DNA of 64,000 bases. Origin: Pholis gunnellus. Taxonomy: Eukaryota > Chordata > Actinopteri > Perciformes > Pholidae. The notes beneath the pieces are model-generated. The model was given only the letters and a program-made list of their open reading frames with translations. It was not told where the DNA came from and did not search any database. This document shows positions 60,619 through 64,000 of the stretch, in pieces (within the stretch, counting starts at the first letter, position 1; each line of letters opens with the position of its first letter). The DNA is taken from positions 6,709,903-6,773,902 of the forward strand of contig OU342826.1 in assembly GCA_910591455.2 (NCBI GenBank), in the 5' to 3' direction. The position numbers and the translations under genes were made by a program.

Positions 60619-63600
60619 ATGCTGCTAATCCTTCTGCAGTTGTTGGTCCTTGTGTCGTGTGCTCCTCCACGGTGTGATCCGGGATTTCGAGGTAAAGTTC
60701 TTCAGTTTGAAAGCGATGAGATACTTTTATTATTTATCATTCTACGTGCATCCGCAACCTGCTGCGGGAATTATACACATTTCCGTGTGCAGATAGTAGT
60801 GTTATCGAGTCAGAAGCTGACTTTCTGCAGTAAAACTTGTAAAAAAAAAAGCTTTAAAAGTAACTTTTAAAGGGACAAAACGATCTGATTAGATGTTGGC
60901 CTACTGCTTGACGTGGTACTAATATTCCAGATGAAAGCATGCTTTTCAACGTTAAGGATTAAGATTTACAATATCGTCAAATATGTTGAACTTTCGTGAC
61001 TTAATTACACGTTTGTAGGCGGACAGGCATTTAAGAAAGCAGCTGAGGCATAACCAGAGACAGATCAAGCAGAGTACTTTGTAGGCCACATCTAAAGCCT
61101 TTCTAAAGAGACCACTCTGCCACCTAGTGTCTGCCACGGTGTCAAGCTCATTATGACATGCTGATGTGTCTTTGCAGGACTGTGCAAGCCAACAGTGGTG
61201 GAAAAACGTAAGTACCCCTGGGGCTTGAATGAAGAGTGATGTCTCGCATTAGCTTGTTGTTATCCAGCTTTCATCTCTCTGGAATGTTTGTCTTCATAAA
61301 TGGGAGCTTTCTTTGATGTTTGAGCCTAATACCACATATTTTTTGTTCACACCGGTGAATGATCAGGCTCTACATCTCCCTGATAGGTCAAGTGTGTGTA
61401 CGGTTGCGTCCCTGTGAGTCAATGTTTTTAACAACAAAAATAACGAGATCATAAGTCTCACTCGGGGCGTAGTCTTAATGGAATCTGGTCCGAAAGCCAT
61501 AAGACCATCGTGTGTATTTTTAGATGATCAATGACGGTCTGAAATATTCATATTCTAATTTCCAGAGATAATAGAAACATTTGGAGCTAGATGATTGAAG
61601 ACAGCACAGTGAGGCTCATCATTAAGTGTGTGACGGATGGATCCCTGCAGAAAGAGTGATAAAGTGAGATTGCTCATCTTTTACTTTAAAATTGTTCCTA
61701 ACGTATCTCACACCCTCTCAGCCAAATGCACAGATGTGTTACTGTCCTACTGCGACGACATGGCCTACACTCAGACCATGTTCCCGAACATCCTCGGCCA
61801 CAAGAGCCGCGAAGACGCCGAGGCCGGCGCCGAGTACCTCCTCATGAGCGTTGTCGAATCCCTGCTGGGGGGAGAGTGCAACCCGGAGATCCGCATGCTG
61901 GGCTGCTCCGTGTTGGCCCCGCGCTGCGAGAAGGCGAAGATACTGAAGCCCTGTCGCACCACCTGTGAGACGGTGCGCACGAGATGCAGCCACGCTTTCG
62001 AGGGGATAGAGATGGCTTGGCCCTACTTCCTGGACTGCGATCGCTTCTTCGTCAGTGAGCAAGAGGGATGTTATGACCCGCTGGAGGGCCTCAGAGGTGA
62101 GAACTAATTACAGCACATTGGTATTGTAACCTTGGTGACCTCACCTTTGTTTTGGGTATGACTAAATATATATACTTCACTTTTTACCCTTCGCCTTCAT
62201 CGGCAAGAGAAACAACGAGAAGCTGTAGTCCTTTGAGGTTCAACAGAGCAGGCATCTGGTTCGCACACGTGCTCATGTGGCTCCCCTCAAAATACAATCC
62301 AACTTGAACGCCTTATTTCCCCACATAAACCTTCACTTACACTGGGTCCTGTGGCTATTGTCATCTGTTTTTATTAGCAGCCGAGCCGTGCGAACGACGC
62401 CTTACATCACCACAGAGAAGCAAATGATCTAAGCATAAAAAAACGGTACTCTGCTGCCACTGAAAGCAGAAATCCTGTGTGAGCCATGTGAGAGCATGGA
62501 CAGCAGGGACGTACGCAGGACAGAAGGAACTTATTTGAGCGTTTAATCAAATATTGTGGTATTTGTGTACAGTCATATTTGTTCACAGCTGTAAGAGTCT
62601 TGAAATGAACCAATACAATGAATTCTCTTAACCTGTACTACTGAATGCAAGTGTCTGCCCTTTGTATTGTACTGCACAACTTTTCCATTCATGTTGAATT
62701 TAGTTCAGATGTCTGGCAGCAGGTTGGACTTGATAATTATTCCCATATTCACATTCGTTTCAAACCGATGTCCTTGTTTCTGTTTTGATATCATGTGACC
62801 TCTTCCCACAGTGATCGCTCAATGTGTTCGTAGCGTGCTACACGACACAGACACGTGTGGCAAATCAAGTCAAAAAAGAGAAGAAGAGGGATATGGCTGC
62901 TGTCTCCATAAACAACTGAACTCATATTAAATGGCAGAGGGTCTGTTAAACGTGCAGGCTGTTGTTTAAGAGGAAGATGATTGAGCCTACAATAACAGTT
63001 TTACGTTGCACTTAAAGCAGGAGTAGTCTTCTCATTTAAATCTGGCAGCACGAAGGTTTAATGTGTTCCATGTGGTATTGGAGCTATCGTTGGTTTTTGC
63101 TCAGTGTGAATACAAAAATACGGGCCGACATCTGCCGGTTTACCATTTGCATGTGTCAGCTGTACTGTATATCGACCTTCCGCACTCTTTTTGGTTTCTG
63201 CAGTACATACCAGACTCTTCAAACAAAATCTATTTATAGCCTGGCGACCTTGCAAGAATGTACACAGCATTTTTGTGTTTGATGGATCTAAAATGTGGCC
63301 AGTCACAGTTAGATCTAAAAGCCCATGGATGTGTTGTCTTTACAGCGGAGCGGGACCGAGAGGCCGTTGACAGCATGGAAATGCTTCCCCCGGAGGAGCC
63401 CGCCACCACGATGCAGTTCATCTATCACACCAACGCTCAGATGATCGGCGTCTTGAAGAAAACCGAGGAACAGTGCTCCGACATAGCGAGAACCTACAGC
63501 ATCGGCCGTAGCATGGAGGGCAGGGAGCTGCTCGTGATAGAGTTCTCAAACAACCCCGGCCAACATGAACTGCGTAAGTACAGCTTGTGTAGTGTGTGTA

Positions 63601-64000
63601 GATAAACGACATTCTCTCTCATCATCATCATCATCATCATCGAGGAAGTTACACCAGTTGCTGTAAATGTGACCCTCTGTAGTCGAGCCAGAGATAAAGT
63701 ACATCGGCAACATGCACGGAAATGAAGTCCTGGGCCGCCAGCTGCTGATCTTCTTGGCTCAGTACATGTGCTCAGAGTATCAGATGGGGAACGAGCGCAT
63801 CCAAACCCTCATCAACACCTCCCGCATCCATATTCTGCCCTCCATGAACCCCGACGGATACGAGTTGGCTGTTTCTGGACTCCAGGACAATGACCACAGT
63901 GATGATGAGGAGGAGGTTGGTTCTCCACCGTCACATGTATTTATCGCTGTGCAGTTTGTTTCCTTAAATGTGACGGTTAAACAGCATGCGGAATATACCT
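60619..64000 (+). CDS. cpz: Carboxypeptidase Z, 5' part (gene continues past window)
   Basis: Coding exons: 60619-60691, 61178-61207, 61722-62096, 63346-63573 and 63683 onward; the first four introns are all phase 1. CPZ is a secreted Zn carboxypeptidase that removes C-terminal basic residues and binds Wnt through its frizzled domain. Seen: signal peptide MLLILLQLLVLVSCA; a frizzled cysteine-rich domain with all ten Cys (C37 to ~C151), wholly inside the 375-nt exon 3; the M14 domain from ~165 (QFIYHTNAQM, then YSIGRSMEGREL); the first zinc ligands H247 and E250 in GNMHGNE; SMNPDGYE after them. The rest of the catalytic domain is outside the window. The end of the last exon is uncertain: no strong donor follows the acidic stretch near 63900-63915, and the frame stays open to 64000. 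The ATG at 60619 was chosen because it starts the signal peptide. Confidence 0.9.
62097..63345 (+). other. cpz intron 3
   Basis: This 1.25-kb intron separates the frizzled exon from the peptidase exons. It has no supported gene or clear repeat. Confidence 0.7.
63621..63641 (+). repeat. (ATC)7 microsatellite
   Basis: A perfect trinucleotide run in cpz intron 4, 40 bases before the next acceptor. Confidence 0.95.

Noticed and set aside
1..64000. Endogenous retrovirus, reverse transcriptase, transposase, CRISPR array or bacterial-type operon
   Set aside because: No reverse-transcriptase, integrase or transposase motif, no long terminal repeats and no regularly spaced repeats were found; repeats present are MITEs, dispersed fragments and simple repeats.
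1..64000. tRNA, rRNA or microRNA genes
   Set aside because: I did not recognise tRNA A/B boxes in context, rRNA, or a known microRNA hairpin; a covariance-model scan would be needed to exclude them.

Overview
The window is vertebrate nuclear DNA, almost certainly from a teleost fish (probably a percomorph; this is an inference). Genes are split by GT-AG introns, microsatellites and mononucleotide tracts are abundant, and several dispersed repeats look like ones I recognise from teleost genomes. Five protein-coding genes can be assembled exon by exon with matching splice phases; the last runs off the right edge. I see no rRNA, tRNA, CRISPR, plasmid, phage or retroviral genes.

Layout. (1) 2.0-8.2 kb, + strand: a phospholipid scramblase, best called plscr3 (314 aa). 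(2) 10.8-17.0 kb, - strand: tnk1, a non-receptor tyrosine kinase of the ACK family (757 aa, 13 coding exons), convergent with plscr3; a possible non-coding first exon lies near 19.3 kb. (3) 22.5-35.0 kb, + strand: trmt44, a tRNA (uracil-2'-O) methyltransferase with a C-terminal CCCH zinc finger (630 aa, 11 exons, one GC-AG intron). (4) 35-54 kb: a gene-poor stretch rich in simple repeats. (5) 54.1-56.4 kb, + strand: gpr78, an orphan class A GPCR of the GPR26/GPR78 pair (340 aa, 3 exons). (6) 60.6 kb to the end, + strand: cpz, carboxypeptidase Z, with signal peptide, frizzled-type cysteine-rich domain and the start of an M14 metallopeptidase domain.

The gene set joins two blocks that are separate in human: PLSCR3-TNK1 (17p13.1) and TRMT44-GPR78-CPZ (4p16.1). 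The junction is the 17-22.5 kb interval between the divergent tnk1 and trmt44. The genes do not form a pathway; they are neighbours by synteny. The noncoding DNA holds a hAT-type MITE with an 8-bp target duplication, a 2-kb internally tandem repeat in a trmt44 intron, three related GCTAAGCTAA-type repeat copies, and unusually many poly-C/poly-G tracts (up to 35 bases). I found no new gene system; the most useful leads are the synteny junction, the GC-AG intron, a frame-shifted coding-like tail after trmt44 exon 2, the single-exon frizzled module in cpz, and the repeat structures.
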